Part shown: positions 6,169 through 6,663 of the stretch, piece after piece
How positions within the stretch are numbered: the stretch's first letter is position 1
Layout of the letters: the number at the start of each line of letters is the position of its first letter
Source: Spirochaetia bacterium
Lineage (GTDB): Bacteria > Spirochaetota > Spirochaetia > Treponematales > Breznakiellaceae
Assembly: GCA_026002595.1 (NCBI GenBank)
Contig: BOBW01000087.1
Coordinates: forward strand, 1 to 6,663
DNA: 6,663 nt
Direction of reading: 5' to 3'
The notes under the pieces: generated by a model
Told to the model about the DNA's origin: nothing
Database searches by the model: none
The model's input: the letters and a program-made list of their open reading frames with translations, nothing else
Translations under genes and position numbers: made by a program

Positions 6169-6378
6169 TTGGGTAACGCAGCCTTTTTCGTTTCAAAACA
6201 ACGGTTCAAAGACGGCGCAGAGTTACTGTCATTTTCTGAAACCGGCCGGGAGGGGCATATCACACAAAGCGATGCACGGCAAAGGGCGATCCGCAGTGCA
6301 GAAATCATGATTACCGAGGACAGCTTTGCCAGGGAATTTGCCGCGTACCTTGACTCATTAAGAACGATACCCAATTAA
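6169..6378 (+). CDS. Small hypothetical protein, possibly frameshifted at its 5' end
   Basis: An unrecognised, hydrophilic ORF of 69 codons from TTG 6169 to TAA 6376-6378. Its C-terminal half is rich in charged residues and probably helical (EIMITEDSFAREFAAYLDSL near the end). There are no transmembrane segments. The TTG has no ribosome binding site and an in-frame stop lies just upstream at 6160-6162. In another frame, GTG 6138 opens a 12-codon piece (VKKFRKNIEKVG) that stops at the TAA 6174-6176 and runs directly into this ORF if one G of the GGG at 6171-6173 is removed. The two parts would make a continuous product of about 79 residues. It may be a decayed gene, a sequencing error, or no gene at all. 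Codon composition looks more gene-like than the opposite strand. Confidence 0.35.
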   Translation: MGNAAFFVSKQRFKDGAELLSFSETGREGHITQSDARQRAIRSAEIMITEDSFAREFAAYLDSLRTIPN

Positions 6379-6387
6379 AGCCTTGTG

Positions 6388-6663
6388 TTACCGTGTCTGC
6401 AAAATCAGAAGCGTAACATCCCGCCGCACACTGCCCGCGATAATCCCCCCAAGGCCGCTGCGAAAATCTTCGGGCAGCAGGGAAACCAGCTCCCTTGCTG
6501 ATTGAAGGGTTTTATCATCTTCAACCTGGTTAAAAAAAAGGACGCTTCTGCCCCTGGCATCGGCGAAAAGCCCCCTGGCATTAGGCGTTCCGGTGATCAC
6601 CCGGACCAGATGTTCCGGTTTTATGATATCCCCTTTTTGGGCGCCGCTGAGAAGGCTGAAAAG
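6388..6663 (-). CDS. yqeC: YqeC-like selenium hydroxylase accessory protein, C-terminal part
   Basis: The minus frame is open from the right window edge to the TAA at 6390-6388, giving 91 visible C-terminal residues; the start lies outside the window. The internal GTG at 6600 is not taken as the start because the frame continues upstream with coherent sequence (GDIIKPEHLVRVI). A 'KPEHLVRVITG' segment, then the VLFFNQVED strand (a 'NQ/NKxD' nucleotide-binding-like motif), an ARELVSLL helix and a final GIIAGSV strand match the C-terminal half of YqeC proteins. In the family these accompany selenium-dependent molybdenum hydroxylases and are thought to help mature their cofactor. The N-terminal P-loop expected of the family cannot be checked here. 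It converges on the small plus-strand ORF with 9 nt between stops. The family call is moderately sure. Confidence 0.6.
   Translation of the reverse strand, partial: LFSLLSGAQKGDIIKPEHLVRVITGTPNARGLFADARGRSVLFFNQVEDDKTLQSARELVSLLPEDFRSGLGGIIAGSVRRDVTLLILQTR

Noticed and set aside
6132..6374. Minus-strand open frame of 80 codons opposite the small hypothetical ORF
   Set aside because: It starts from a TTG without ribosome site, is rich in serine and cysteine as antisense frames often are, and has less gene-like composition than the plus strand.

Overview
The window looks like a chromosomal segment of a moderately GC-rich anaerobic bacterium (mid-50s % GC by eye, GTG and TTG starts as well as ATG). 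The gene content fits a spirochaete of the Treponema type, for example a gut or termite-gut lineage: a retropepsin-like clan AA protease, a DUF2974 (Mbeg1-like) hydrolase, a DUF4080-type radical SAM protein and a selenium accessory protein. This taxonomic guess rests on remembered family distribution, not on a search. Clostridia remain possible.

Left edge (1-135): the minus strand carries a convincing internal piece of a glycoside hydrolase family 53 endo-beta-1,4-galactanase. Its 5' part is missing because the reading frame runs into a different gene. This is either a genomic breakpoint or an assembly junction.

Plus-strand operon (126-4447): three tightly packed genes follow. They are a fold-type II PLP enzyme with a TrpB-like 'HK' lysine motif, a zinc-ribbon threonine synthase-like PLP enzyme, and a cobalamin-domain radical SAM protein of the DUF4080 kind. 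Gaps are 31 nt (using the preferred ATG at 1459) and a 35-nt overlap. No homoserine kinase or homoserine dehydrogenase is visible here, so the two PLP enzymes and the radical SAM enzyme may form an amino-acid pathway other than ordinary threonine synthesis. The substrate cannot be read from the sequence.

Minus-strand unit (6082-4450): a strong extended -10 promoter sits inside a perfect 17-bp inverted repeat and reads into a retropepsin-like aspartic protease gene. A DUF2974 alpha/beta-hydrolase gene follows 39 nt downstream and has its own promoter-like sequence in the gap. This unit converges on the radical SAM gene with only 2 nt between the stop codons.

Right edge (6086-6663): a short plus-strand hypothetical ORF may be frameshifted near its 5' end. 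It converges on the C-terminal part of a minus-strand gene that resembles YqeC, the selenium-dependent molybdenum hydroxylase accessory protein, and runs off the window.

No tRNA, rRNA, CRISPR array, insertion sequence or riboswitch was recognised.
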